Shown here: piece by piece, positions 7,490 to 16,266 of the stretch
Numbering within the stretch: position 1 is the first letter of the stretch
Layout: every line of letters begins with the position of its first letter
Assembly: GCF_001953885.1 (NCBI RefSeq)
Contig: NZ_MQUS01000044.1
Coordinates: forward strand, 10,680-57,504
DNA from: Streptomyces sp. IMTB 2501
GTDB lineage: Bacteria > Actinomycetota > Actinomycetes > Streptomycetales > Streptomycetaceae
Direction: 5' to 3'
Length of the DNA: 46,825 nt
The notes under the pieces: model-generated
Told to the model about the DNA's origin: nothing
What the model saw: only the letters and a program-made list of their open reading frames with translations
The model's database searches: none
Translations under genes and position numbers: made by a program

Positions 7490-9721
7490 ATGGTTCAGCC
7501 ATGGCAGGACACCACCCTGTCCGCGCAAGCCCGGGCGGCGGACCTGCTCGCCCGGATGACCCGCGAGGAGAAGACCGCCCAGCTGTCCAGTGTCTGGCTC
7601 GGCAGCTCCGCAGACGAAACAACGGGCGCCGAGGTCGCCCCCGGCCAGAACGCGTACGCCAACCGCAGCGCCGCCCTGGACACGCTGCTCCCGTACGGGG
7701 TCGGCCAGCTGACCCGCCCTTTCGGTACCGTTCCCGTGGATCCGGCAGAAGGCGCCGCCCGCCTCGCCGAACTGCAGCGCACCATCCGCGCGGGCAACCG
7801 GTTCGAGCTGCCCGCGCTCGCCCACGAGGAGTGCCTGACCGGCTTCACCGCCTGGCAGGCCACCGTCTTCCCGACCCCGCTCGCCTGGGGCGCCACCTTC
7901 GACCCCGCGCTGATCACGGACATGGCCCGGGCGATCGGTACGTCGATGCGCGCGGTCGGCATCCACCAGGGCCTCGCCCCGGTCCTGGACGTCGTACGGG
8001 ATCCACGCTGGGGCCGCACCGAGGAGACCATCGGCGAGGACCCCTATCTCGTCGGCACGATCGGTTCCGCGTACGTACGCGGCCTGGAAACTGCCGGCAT
8101 CGTTGCGACGCTCAAGCACTTCGCCGCGTACTCGGCCTCCCGAGCCGCCCGCAACCACGCGCCCGCGTCGATCGGGCCGCGCGAACTCGCGGACGTCATT
8201 CTGCTGCCGTTCGAGATGGCGATCCGCGACGGCGGCGCCCGCTCCGTGATGCCCTCCTACAACGACATCGACGGCCTGCCCGCCCACGCTCACCAGATGC
8301 TGCTCACTCACATCCTTCGCGAACAATGGGAGTTCAGTGGCACTGTGGTCTCGGACTACTACGGGATCTCGCTCCTCGAAGAGGCGCACCGGGTCGCGGA
8401 CGGGGAGCCCGGAGCGGCGCGGCTCGCCCTCGCCGCGGGTGTCGACGTGGAGTTGCCCGCCGCCCGCTGCTTCAGCCTGACGGACCCGCTCCCCGAGGAT
8501 CTGCTCGACCGGGCCGCGCTGCGCGTCCTGACCCAGAAGTGCGAACTGGGGCTGCTCGACGCCGACGGGGAGCCCGGTGCCGGGGGTGTGCCCGTCGATC
8601 TGAACCCGCCGCACATGCGGGAGCTGGCGAGTAGGGTCGCCGAGGAGTCGGTCGTGCTGCTCGCCAACGACGCCGGAACGTTGCCGCTGAGTGACGGGCT
8701 GCGCATCGCCGTCGTCGGGCCGCTCGCCGACGAGCAGGCCGCCATGATGGGCTGTTACACCTTCCCCCGGCATGTGGGCGTGCACCACCCCGAACTCCCC
8801 ATCGGTGTCGAAGTGTTGACGCTGGCCCAGGCGCTGCACGCGGAATTCCCGGGCGCCGAGTTCGTCGACGAGCCGGCCGGCGCGGATGTGGTGCTCGCCG
8901 TGGTCGGGGACCGCTCCGGCCTGTTCGGACGCGGCTCGTCGGGCGAGGGCTGTGACGCCGAGGACCTGGAACTACCCTACGGGCAAGGGGAATTGCTGGA
9001 CGAGATCATGGCGTCCGGCGCTCCGTTCATCGTCGTCGTCCTCAGTGGGCGGCCCTACGCGCTGGGCCGCTGGGCCGCACGGGCCGCGGCCGTCGTCCAG
9101 GCGTTCTTCCCCGGGCAGGAGGGCGGCCGGGCCGTCGCCGGCATCCTCTCCGGGCGTGTGGAGCCGTCAGGGCGACTGCCGATCGCGGTGCCGCGCAGCC
9201 CCGGCGGTCAGCCCGCCCCGTACCTCGCGCCGCCGCTCGCCCGGAACGGCTTCCCCAGCACGGTCGACCCGACCCCCCTCTACCCGTTCGGCCACGGCCT
9301 GTCGTACACCACCTTCGCCTGGGACGTCCCCCAGTGCGAGAGCGCCGAACTCCCCACCGACGGCGAGACCTCGATCCGCCTCACTGTCCGTAACACCGGC
9401 GACCGGCCGGGCACCGAGATCGTCCAGCTGTACCTCCACGACCCGCTCGCCACCGTCGCCCAGCCCGATGTCCGGCTCGTCGGCTACGCCCGGGTGCCGC
9501 TCGACGCGGGGGCGTCCGCCGAGGTCCACGCCACCTTCCCGGCGGACCTGGCCGCGTACACCGGAGCCGACGGCCGCCGCGTCGTCGAACCCGGCGCCCT
9601 CGAACTGCGCCTCGCGACCTCCAGCGCACACGCCCGCCACACTGTGCCGCTCACCCTGACGGGTCCGGTCCGCGAGGTCGGGCACGAGCGGCGGCTGCGC
9701 TGCGAGATGCGTGTCAAGTAG
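7490..9721 (+). CDS. bxlA: GH3 family beta-xylosidase / beta-glucosidase
   Basis: A 743-residue enzyme without a signal peptide, so cytoplasmic. The N-terminal GH3 barrel contains KHFAAYSASRAARNH. The nucleophile Asp is D289 in VVSDYYGI. The middle alpha/beta sandwich and a C-terminal fibronectin III-like domain (YPFGHGLSYTTFAW, then TGDRPGTEIVQLYL) complete the usual architecture. ATG 7490 has AGGAG five bases upstream, so the GTG at 7478 is part of the ribosome site rather than the start. It lies 52 bases after the permease gene and would hydrolyse the imported sugar. The symbol follows the bxlEFGA gene order and is tentative; beta-glucosidase is the alternative. Confidence 0.85.
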   Translation: MVQPWQDTTLSAQARAADLLARMTREEKTAQLSSVWLGSSADETTGAEVAPGQNAYANRSAALDTLLPYGVGQLTRPFGTVPVDPAEGAARLAELQRTIRAGNRFELPALAHEECLTGFTAWQATVFPTPLAWGATFDPALITDMARAIGTSMRAVGIHQGLAPVLDVVRDPRWGRTEETIGEDPYLVGTIGSAYVRGLETAGIVATLKHFAAYSASRAARNHAPASIGPRELADVILLPFEMAIRDGGARSVMPSYNDIDGLPAHAHQMLLTHILREQWEFSGTVVSDYYGISLLEEAHRVADGEPGAARLALAAGVDVELPAARCFSLTDPLPEDLLDRAALRVLTQKCELGLLDADGEPGAGGVPVDLNPPHMRELASRVAEESVVLLANDAGTLPLSDGLRIAVVGPLADEQAAMMGCYTFPRHVGVHHPELPIGVEVLTLAQALHAEFPGAEFVDEPAGADVVLAVVGDRSGLFGRGSSGEGCDAEDLELPYGQGELLDEIMASGAPFIVVVLSGRPYALGRWAARAAAVVQAFFPGQEGGRAVAGILSGRVEPSGRLPIAVPRSPGGQPAPYLAPPLARNGFPSTVDPTPLYPFGHGLSYTTFAWDVPQCESAELPTDGETSIRLTVRNTGDRPGTEIVQLYLHDPLATVAQPDVRLVGYARVPLDAGASAEVHATFPADLAAYTGADGRRVVEPGALELRLATSSAHARHTVPLTLTGPVREVGHERRLRCEMRVK

Positions 9722-9777
9722 CCGCGTCGGCTCAAGCTCAACCACCGTTATTCGCATCCTAGTCGAGGAGATCCACG

Positions 9778-10833
9778 ATGCGCTCCACTCGTGTCCGAAC
9801 CGCCACGCTCGCCGCCGCGGCAGCCCTTCTGGCGGGGCTCGCCGTCGCCCCGGCCGCCCACGCGGGCACCCACCGGCACACCGCCGACCCCACCCTCGGC
9901 CAACTCGCCGAACGCACCGGCCGCTACTTCGGCGCCGCCGTCGACAACCCGGAACTCGCCGACACCCCGTACGCCGACCTGCTCGGCAAGGAGTTCGACG
10001 CCACCACCCCTGGCAACGGCATGAAGTGGTACGCCACCGAACCGCAGCGTGGCGTCTTCGACTTCACCGCGGGCGACGAGATCGTGAACTACGCAAAGGC
10101 CAAGGGCCTGAAGGTGCGCGGCCACAACCTCCTGTGGCACCAGCAGCTGCCGGACTGGCTCACCTCCGGCACCTGGACCAAGGACGAACTGCGCTCCATC
10201 CTCAAGAACCACATCACGCACGTCGTCAAGCACTACAAGGGCAAGGTCTTCGCCTGGGACGTCGCCAACGAGATCATGAACGAGGACGGCACCTACCGGG
10301 AGAACATCTTCTACAAGACGATCGGCCCGTCCTACATCGCTGACGCGCTGCGCTGGGCCCACGCCGCCGACCCCAAGGTCAAGCTCTATCTGAATGACTA
10401 CAACGTCGAGGCCGTAGGCCCCAAGTCCGACGCCTACTACACGCTGATCAAGAGGCTCAAGGCCGACCACGTCCCGATCGACGGGTTCGGCATGCAGGCG
10501 CATCTGGCGCTGCAGTACGGATTCCCGGACCGGATGCAGCAGAACATCCAGCGCTTCGCCGACCTCGGCGTCGACGTCGCGATCACTGAGCTGGACATCC
10601 GCATGACCCTGCCGTCCGATGCGGCCAAACTGGCCCGACAGGCCGACTGGTACGGCAAGGTGACCGACGCCTGCCTCGCCGTGAAGCGCTGCGTCGGTAT
10701 CACCCTGTGGGGCTACTCCGACAAGCACTCGTGGATCCCCGCGGTCTTCCCGGGCGAGGGCGCGGCCCTGCCCTGGGACGAGAACCTCGCACACAAGCCC
10801 GCGTACGACGCGATCCGTGAGGCTCTGCGGTAG
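9778..10833 (+). CDS. secreted GH10 endo-beta-1,4-xylanase, single domain
   Basis: A 351-residue xylanase. Residues 1-29 form a Sec signal ending AAHA. The GH10 barrel fills the rest, with acid/base E165 in WDVANEIMNED and nucleophile E271 in ITELDIRM. HNLLWHQQLPDW and LNDYNVE are family signatures. No carbohydrate-binding module is present, unlike the second GH10 gene at 25332. It follows the GH3 gene by 56 bases with an AGGAG site, and may be read from the same transcript. It would produce the xylo-oligosaccharides that the transporter imports. Confidence 0.92.
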   Translation: MRSTRVRTATLAAAAALLAGLAVAPAAHAGTHRHTADPTLGQLAERTGRYFGAAVDNPELADTPYADLLGKEFDATTPGNGMKWYATEPQRGVFDFTAGDEIVNYAKAKGLKVRGHNLLWHQQLPDWLTSGTWTKDELRSILKNHITHVVKHYKGKVFAWDVANEIMNEDGTYRENIFYKTIGPSYIADALRWAHAADPKVKLYLNDYNVEAVGPKSDAYYTLIKRLKADHVPIDGFGMQAHLALQYGFPDRMQQNIQRFADLGVDVAITELDIRMTLPSDAAKLARQADWYGKVTDACLAVKRCVGITLWGYSDKHSWIPAVFPGEGAALPWDENLAHKPAYDAIREALR

Positions 10834-11420
10834 ACCTCGGGCGCGCGCAGTGCCTCGACGGCCAGGCCGTGTCCGACGAGCAGGTGGTGGGCGGCGGCGA
10901 GGGCGCCGGTGCCCTCCTGGGCGCCGGGTGCGTGGCGGCCGACGGCGTAGCCGAGGAAGACGCTGCACCAGGGCTCGTTGAGGGTGATTCAGCTCGGGAC
11001 GCGGTCGCCGAGGCGCTCGGCGACGATCGCCGGGTACTTGGCGAACCGCTCGGCGCTCGCGCGGACCCGCCAGCCGCCTTCGTCCTCCAGGGCCTGCGGC
11101 AGGTCCCGGTGGTAGAGGGTGGCGGCCGGTTCGATCCCGGCGTCGAGGAGGTCTTCGGCGAGACGGGAGTAGAAGTCCAGGCCCTTCCGGCTGGTCGGGC
11201 CCTTGCCGGTGGGGTGGATGCGGGGCCAGGCAATCGAGAAGCGGTACGAGTCGTCGCCGAGGCCGCGCGGCAGAGCCACGTCCTCGGGGTGGCGGTGGGA
11301 GCGGTCGCAGGCCACGTCCCGGTGTCGCCGCGATCGACGCGGCCCGGGGTGTGGCTGTAGGCGTCCCAGATGGAGGGGTCGCGCCCGCGGTGATGCCGGC
11401 GGCGCTGTACTTCTGGGCGA
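10834..11420 (-). pseudogene. decayed GH1 beta-glucosidase
   Basis: Pieces of a GH1 enzyme are spread over shifted frames on the minus strand. In order they are SIWDAYSHTPGRV, then DVACDRSHRHPEDVALPRGL and DDSYRFSIAWPRIHPTGKG, then TLYHRDLPQALEDEGGW. At 10989-10991 a TGA replaces the Trp expected before ITLNEPWCS, which carries the acid/base Glu of GH1. The frame continues through GYAVGRHAPGAQEGT and HHLLVGHGLAVEALRAPEVY and is cut at the stop codon of the GH10 gene. The missing C-terminus, the frameshift and the nonsense codon mean it cannot make a working enzyme. Confidence 0.8.
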
Positions 11421-11760
11421 GTCCGCTCCGGAGTGGAAGGCACCGTCGACAAGTAGGCCCACGGACACGGCATGCGCCACTGGCGGCATGGCATCCCCCG
11501 GTCGAAATCCTGGCGGACGCTGGGCAGTTGCCCTCGGCCACCCAAGATCCCCGACAGAGTCAAGCCAGACCTCAGAGGAAGATGACCCTCGGCGAGTGGC
11601 CAGTGACGACCAGTTCCGCGAGTTGAAGCGTTTCACCACCTGAGGTCAGCGGAGCCCTGTCGGTCGCCTGGACACGTCCGCACCCTGGACGCTGTGGCTC
11701 CGTGACGCGGACGGCCGAGAGGTGATGTCGTCAGGCCACAAAGGCACCCGAGTCGCGCGT

Positions 11761-11772
11761 CGAAACCTTTCG
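11761..11772. promoter_or_regulatory. CGAAA-N2-TTTCG palindrome upstream of the second lacI gene
   Basis: CGAAACCTTTCG is a five-base inverted repeat with a two-base centre, 44 bases before the regulator gene. It resembles the CGAAA/TTTCG boxes known from Streptomyces xylanase promoters. The rest of 11421-11815 shows no gene. Confidence 0.5.
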
Positions 11773-11815
11773 AACGATCCACGCATCACCCGGTGTGGGT
11801 AGTTGACCGTGCCTT

Positions 11816-12871
11816 ATGCTCCTGGGCATGCGAGATGACGAGGGCGTTGGTCGCATCACCCTGGCGCAGGTGGCCCAGCTGGCGGGGGTCTCCATTTCGA
11901 CAGTTTCGAAGGTGCTCAACGGGCGACAGGACGTGGCCGCGCCGACCCGCGTCAAAGTGGAGCGCGTCCTGGACGACAACGCGTACCGCCGTACCACCCG
12001 GGCCGCTCGCGAGGCGCCTCTCATCGAGCTTGTCTTCCACGAACTCGAGAGCGTCTGGGCGCTGGAGCTGATCCGTGGGGTGGAGAAGGTCGCCAAGGCC
12101 AACGGCGCCAGCGTGGTGCTCACCGAGAGCGGCACCCGCCAGGCGCCGGGGCCCGAGTGGATCGAGGGCGTGCTGCAGCGAAGCCCGCGTGGTGTGGTGC
12201 TGGTCCTCTCGACGCTGCCCGCGGAGGTGAAGCAGCGGCTGCGCTCGCGTTCCATCCCGTTCGTCGTCATCGACCCGGCCGGCGACCCCGACCCGGACGT
12301 GCCCTCGGTGGGCTCCGCCAACTGGAACGGGGGCCTGGCCGCCACGAGGCATCTGGTCCAGCTCGGTCACCGTCGCATCGGCATCATCACGGGTCCGCAG
12401 GACATGCTCTGCTCGCTGGCCCGCCTCGACGGCTACCGTTCGGCGCTCAGTATGGCGGGTCTGGCGGCGGATCCCGAGCTTGTGCGGTACGGCGACTTCC
12501 ACGTCGAGGGCGGGCGCGAGCGTGCGGCCGAGCTGCTCGATCTGGACGATCCGCCGACTGCGATCTTCGCGGGGAGCGACCTCCAGGCCCTCGGCGTCCT
12601 GGAGGCCGCCCGGCTGCGGGACCTGCGCGTTCCGCACGATCTGTCCGTGGTCGGCTACGACGACGTACCCCTGGCCCAGTGGTCGAGCCCCGCGCTCACG
12701 ACGGTCCACCAGCCGCTGAGGGAGATGGCCGAGGGCGCGGCCCAGATGCTGCTGCGCCTGCGGTCACAGGAGCCGGTGGCGACCCGGCTCGAACTGGCGA
12801 CGAGCCTGGTCGTGCGGCAGAGCACGGCGGCGCCCTCCTTCGAAAGAGTTTCGGATACTCCTTCTGACTGA
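11816..12871 (+). CDS. LacI-family transcriptional repressor, likely controlling the GH11-CE4 unit
   Basis: A 351-residue regulator with a helix-turn-helix (ITLAQVAQLAGVSISTVSKVLNG) near residues 14-36 and a LacI sensor domain. It shares with the regulator at 3086 the blocks LxxxWALELIRGVEKVA, PFVVIDPAGDP and ARLDGYRSAL, so the two are paralogues. An alternative start is ATG 11828; neither has a strong ribosome site, so a leaderless transcript is possible. CGAAA/TTTCG palindromes lie upstream of it, in its own last codons, and in front of the GH11 gene, suggesting control of both by this protein. The inducer is probably a xylose oligomer. Confidence 0.9.
   Translation: MLLGMRDDEGVGRITLAQVAQLAGVSISTVSKVLNGRQDVAAPTRVKVERVLDDNAYRRTTRAAREAPLIELVFHELESVWALELIRGVEKVAKANGASVVLTESGTRQAPGPEWIEGVLQRSPRGVVLVLSTLPAEVKQRLRSRSIPFVVIDPAGDPDPDVPSVGSANWNGGLAATRHLVQLGHRRIGIITGPQDMLCSLARLDGYRSALSMAGLAADPELVRYGDFHVEGGRERAAELLDLDDPPTAIFAGSDLQALGVLEAARLRDLRVPHDLSVVGYDDVPLAQWSSPALTTVHQPLREMAEGAAQMLLRLRSQEPVATRLELATSLVVRQSTAAPSFERVSDTPSD
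12841..12853. promoter_or_regulatory. CGAAA-N3-TTTCG palindrome inside the 3' end of the lacI gene
   Basis: CGAAAGAGTTTCG is a perfect 5-3-5 inverted repeat within the last ten codons of the repressor gene. It shares GAAAGAGTT with the operator region in front of the GH11 gene about 150 bases downstream. Confidence 0.45.
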
Positions 12872-12984
12872 CACTTCGTCATGTTGCCTGAGTCGCGCGT
12901 CGCTGAGTCGGATCTGTTGTGGCGTGCGCCAAAGTGCCCTGTCATCAGGGAAGTTGACGTACGAGAGCAACATCATCACAACTC

Positions 12985-13018
12985 AAGAGTTTCGCACTCT
13001 TTGCCGAAAGAGTTGACA
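12985..13018 (+). promoter_or_regulatory. overlapping operators and -35 box of the GH11 xylanase gene
   Basis: Two inverted repeats overlap: AAGAGT-N5-ACTCTT (12985-13001) and ACTCTTT-N4-AAAGAGT (12996-13013). TTGACA (13013-13018) starts at the last base of the second repeat, so a bound repressor would cover the -35 box. The -10 is unclear, perhaps near 13038-13043. Confidence 0.55.
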
Positions 13019-13105
13019 GTCCACAGACCCGGCACCAACCTATCGACGTCGACAGGCACCTCAATGGCTGTGCAGCCTCTCGCAGGCCCCACCAGGAGGA
13101 GGCGC

Positions 13106-13795
13106 ATGAACATGCGCGACAACCCCCGCATACCCCCCATGAACCGCCGCACCTTCATCGGCACGGCAGGCGCCCTGGCGGTCGGCGCGGCCACGCCGGC
13201 GCTGCAGGGCACCGCGTACGCGGACACGACCATCACGACCAACCAGACCGGCACCGACCACGGCTACTACTACTCGTTCTGGACCGACGCCGCCGGCACC
13301 GTCTCCATGACCCTGTCCTCCGGCGGCAGTTACAGCACCTCGTGGCGGAACACGGGGAACTTCGTGGCAGGCAAGGGCTGGGCCAACGGCTCCCGGCGGA
13401 CCGTGAACTACTGGGGCTCATTCAACCCCTCCGGCAACGCCTATCTGTCGCTCTACGGCTGGACGACGAACCCGCTCGTCGAGTACTACATCGTCGACAA
13501 CTGGGGCACGTACCGGCCCACCGGCGCGTACCAGGGCACCGTCACCAGTGACGGCGGCACTTACGACATGTACCGCACGACGCGGTACAACGCCCCGTCC
13601 GTCGAGGGCAACCGCACCTTCGACCAGTACTGGAGCGTCCGACAGTCCAAGCGCACGGGCGGATCCATCACCACCGGGAACCACTTCGACGCATGGGGCC
13701 GCGCCGGGATGCCCCTGGGCAGCTTCAAGTACTACATGATCCTGGCGACCGAGGGCTACCAGAGCAGCGGCAGCTCCGACATCACGGTGAGCTGA
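13106..13795 (+). CDS. xlnC: Tat-exported GH11 endo-beta-1,4-xylanase
   Basis: A 229-residue small xylanase. NRRTFIGTAGALAVGAA (residues 13-29) is a twin-arginine signal with cleavage near AYA. The jelly-roll domain carries nucleophile E126 in NPLVEYYIV and acid/base E216 in MILATEGYQSSG. The start was placed at ATG 13106 because AGGAGGAG precedes it by four bases; ATG 13112 is also possible. It lacks a CBM and is Tat-dependent like Streptomyces XlnC, but it is followed by a CE4 esterase as XlnB is by AxeA. The symbol is by similarity of architecture. Confidence 0.9.
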   Translation: MNMRDNPRIPPMNRRTFIGTAGALAVGAATPALQGTAYADTTITTNQTGTDHGYYYSFWTDAAGTVSMTLSSGGSYSTSWRNTGNFVAGKGWANGSRRTVNYWGSFNPSGNAYLSLYGWTTNPLVEYYIVDNWGTYRPTGAYQGTVTSDGGTYDMYRTTRYNAPSVEGNRTFDQYWSVRQSKRTGGSITTGNHFDAWGRAGMPLGSFKYYMILATEGYQSSGSSDITVS

Positions 13796-13806
13796 GTGAG
13801 TCGGGT

Positions 13807-13830
13807 CTGCCCGGCCGTCCCGTCGGGCAG
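13807..13830 (+). terminator. stem-loop between the GH11 and CE4 genes
   Basis: CTGCCCG (13807-13813) pairs with CGGGCAG (13824-13830) around a 10-base loop, 11 bases after the xylanase stop. It may act as a partial terminator or stabilise the xylanase message. Confidence 0.4.
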
Positions 13831-13871
13831 GCCCCCTCCCCACCCCCGCCTCAGGTCGAAGGAGCATCCGC

Positions 13872-14582
13872 ATGAGAATCCGACTGGGAAGCACGCGACC
13901 ACATCACTTGTCGCGCTCCCTCATGGCGAAGCTGGCCGTCGTCGCGACGGTAGGCGCCTGCACCCTCGCCGTCGACCCCGGCGCCTCGGCCCAGGCCGCC
14001 GCCTGCACCGGTTACGTCGGGCTGACCTTCGACGACGGCCCGTCCGTCGGCACGCCGGCGCTGCTCGACGTGCTCCGGCAGAACGGACTGCGAGCCACGA
14101 TGTTCAACGAGGGGCAGTACGCCGCCGCCAAGCCGTCCCTGGTACGGGCACAGGTCACCGCCGGCATGTGGGTCGGCAACCACAGCTACACCCACCCCCA
14201 CCTGCCCCAACTCGGCCAGGCGCAGATCGACTCCGAGATCTCCCGGACCCAGCAGGCCATCGGCAACGCGGGCGGTGGCACACCCCGGCTGTTCCGTCCC
14301 CCGTACGGCGAGACCAACGCCACGGTCAGGAGCGTCGAGGCCAAGTACGGCCTGACCGAGATCCTGTGGGACGTCGACTCGCAGGACTGGAACGGCGCGA
14401 GCACCGATGCGATCGTGCAGGCAGCGGCACGGCTCACCAACGGCCAGATCATCCTCATGCACGACTGGGCCGCCAACACACGCGCCGCGATCCCACGCAT
14501 CGCGCAGGGCCTGGCGGGCCGCGGGCTGTGTGCGGGCATGATCTCCCCGCGGACCGGCCGTGCGGTGGCCCCGGACGGCTGA
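13872..14582 (+). CDS. axeA: secreted CE4 acetylxylan esterase (polysaccharide deacetylase fold)
   Basis: A 236-residue enzyme that removes acetyl groups from xylan. A Sec signal spans about residues 1-43 (core LAVVATVGACTLAV). The CE4 motifs are complete: TFDDGPS with D54 and D55, the metal ligands H104 and H108 in NHSYTH, RPPYGE, DVDSQDW and ILMHDW. The sequence closely recalls Streptomyces AxeA, but it stops at RTGRAVAPDG without the CBM2 that AxeA carries. Its place behind a GH11 xylanase matches the known xlnB-axeA pairing. It is 76 bases from the xylanase and probably co-transcribed. Confidence 0.9.
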   Translation: MRIRLGSTRPHHLSRSLMAKLAVVATVGACTLAVDPGASAQAAACTGYVGLTFDDGPSVGTPALLDVLRQNGLRATMFNEGQYAAAKPSLVRAQVTAGMWVGNHSYTHPHLPQLGQAQIDSEISRTQQAIGNAGGGTPRLFRPPYGETNATVRSVEAKYGLTEILWDVDSQDWNGASTDAIVQAAARLTNGQIILMHDWAANTRAAIPRIAQGLAGRGLCAGMISPRTGRAVAPDG

Positions 14583-14600
14583 CATCATCCGTCCGGGGCC
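14567..14600. terminator. bidirectional terminator between convergent CE4 and GH12 genes
   Basis: Perfect 12-base arms (14567-14578 and 14589-14600) flank a 10-base loop that contains the stop codon of the esterase gene. The position between converging genes fits two-way termination. Confidence 0.7.
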
Positions 14601-14659
14601 CGGTGGCGGTGGCATCACCGATGGACTCGGCGGGACACCAGCAGCCTGCTGCGGACCGG

Positions 14660-15778
14660 TCAAGCCACGCTGCAGGAAAGGCCGTTCAGGCTGAAGGCCG
14701 TCGGCTTGGCGAAGCTGCCGTTGTAGGTGGCCTGGTACCCGAAGGAAACCTGGGCGCCGGGGGAGAGGGACGCGTTGTAGGCGAGGCCGTCGGCTGTCAC
14801 GGCTCCCGACGAGGGAGAGATGCCGGCGTTCCATGTGCTGGTGATCTGCTGCCCCGCAGGCAGGGTGAACGCGAGATGCCAGCCGTCGGCCGGGGAGGAA
14901 CCCGTGTTGGTCAGCGTGATGTCCGCGGTGTATCCGCCCTGCCATGTGTTCGTGCTGTAGGCCACCTTGCACGCCGTGGGCCCGCTGGGTGGGCCGCTGC
15001 CGAGGTCGACGGTCGAGGAGAAGGAGGTGACGGCGAGTCCCGCGCCGTTCTGCCAGGGCTCGAACCCTGCCTGAACGCTCGTCAGATACCAGTTGTTCTG
15101 GGCGAGCCCGCGGGCGACGGCCTGCCGGGCGAAGTCCATCACGTCGAAGTTCCAGCTGCCGATCGCCGACGGCGCGACGAAGGTCAGGACGTCGTTGGAG
15201 CCGTTGTTACCGGACCACAGCTGCCACGGGCGGCCGGCCACGGTGACGGAACCCACCTGCGAGCCCACCGGCTGCACGGCCCCCACACGGTTGAACCAGA
15301 TCATGATCTCGGTGCGGTTCACACCGTCGGTGCGGGGCGTGGGGTCGAGCCAGATGTCGTAGGCGGCGTCGTAAATGGCTCCGCTCACGTAGTTGTAGGA
15401 GATGCTCGTGGGTGCTGCGGCGATGGAGCCGAGGACGGCAGGGAGGTTCGTCCCGGGGGAGCAGTTGGTGTAGTGGCAGCCGTTGAACACGGACGGGTAG
15501 GACTTCGGGGCGCCGGTGGTCGGCACCGAACCGTCGGCCTGGACGACCCGGAAGCCGTTGTCCGTGGTGGAGACACACTGGGGCTCACTCGTGTTCCAGC
15601 GGTTGTTCTGTACGACGTAGCGTCCGCCGATCGTGGTGGAGCCGAACTGTTCGCAGACCGTGGTGTCGGCGTGCGATGTCGAAGCGGCGGTGAGCAGCGC
15701 CGCGACTGCGACGAGGGTGGTGAGCAGCGCGCTGAGCAAGGCGTGCGCTCTTCGGGCCTGGGGAGCTGACCGGTGCAT
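14660..15778 (-). CDS. celB: secreted GH12-CBM2 endoglucanase
   Basis: A 372-residue endo-beta-1,4-glucanase. Residues 1-37 form a Sec signal ending SHA. The GH12 domain (about 40-258) shows nucleophile E157 in NRTEIMIWF and acid/base E240 in GFEPWQNG, plus FNGCHYTNCSPGTNLP, as in Streptomyces CelB. A short GSGPPSGP linker leads to a C-terminal CBM2 (270-371) with the terminal Cys pair and W residues for crystalline cellulose. ATG 15778 is preceded by GGAGGA; the longer frame to 16093 would run through the promoter. It is divergent from a GH6 cellulase, with CebR-type boxes between them. Confidence 0.92.
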   Translation of the reverse strand: MHRSAPQARRAHALLSALLTTLVAVAALLTAASTSHADTTVCEQFGSTTIGGRYVVQNNRWNTSEPQCVSTTDNGFRVVQADGSVPTTGAPKSYPSVFNGCHYTNCSPGTNLPAVLGSIAAAPTSISYNYVSGAIYDAAYDIWLDPTPRTDGVNRTEIMIWFNRVGAVQPVGSQVGSVTVAGRPWQLWSGNNGSNDVLTFVAPSAIGSWNFDVMDFARQAVARGLAQNNWYLTSVQAGFEPWQNGAGLAVTSFSSTVDLGSGPPSGPTACKVAYSTNTWQGGYTADITLTNTGSSPADGWHLAFTLPAGQQITSTWNAGISPSSGAVTADGLAYNASLSPGAQVSFGYQATYNGSFAKPTAFSLNGLSCSVA

Positions 15779-15864
15779 GCGGATCCTCCGTGTGGGGTGT
15801 GGGGAGCCGTGGTGCTTGTTCCTCCGAGGCAGGGGCGACCCGAAGGTGGTCAAGGCTTGAACCG

Positions 15865-15907
15865 ATGGGAGCGCTCCCATAGTGGGGATGTGTGCGGGCG
15901 AGGTCAA
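15865..15907 (-). promoter_or_regulatory. celB promoter with overlapping CebR box
   Basis: TGGGAGCGCTCCCA (15866-15879) is the perfect 14-base palindrome bound by CebR/CelR-type repressors, relieved by cellobiose. On the minus strand TTGACC (15902-15907), a 17-base spacer and CACTAT (15879-15884) form the promoter; the box touches the -10. Confidence 0.85.
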
Positions 15908-16005
15908 GGTGTTGAGAAGTTGAATCATTGGAACCGTGCCAAATAAAAAAGTTGGCAACACCCCTGTGCAGTCTGGTGAGTTGGCGATACGGTCCCTCGC
16001 ACCAG

Positions 16006-16019
16006 TGGGAGCGCTTCCA
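16006..16019. promoter_or_regulatory. CebR box with one mismatch, upstream of the GH6 gene
   Basis: TGGGAGCGCTTCCA differs from the perfect palindrome at one position and lies about 250 bases before the GH6 start. Between the two boxes an AT-rich patch (15937-15957) has TGCCAA and TTGGCA arms around ataaaaaag. No gene is seen in 15779-16266. Confidence 0.7.
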
Positions 16020-16266
16020 TCAGTCGACGCGTCTGTCACGGCGCGCCCGGATGCAAGGGCTCGCCCATGCGACATCCCCGCATTCCTCACCACCGGCCAT
16101 CGCCAGGGACGTCCGGGGCTCCGTGACGATCACCGTGACGATCCGATCCGCCGGGGGTTTCTGACCTCCGCCCGCGACGGCACCCCACTCCCTCGGCACC
16201 GGCCTGTGCGATCACCTGGTCACCCGCATTCCGTCAACACCCCTCAAAGGGAAGGAATCCACTCTC

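Noticed and set aside
15779..16093. N-terminal extension of the GH12 endoglucanase
   Set aside because: It runs through the CebR box and promoter. The signal peptide and GGAGGA site fit ATG 15778.
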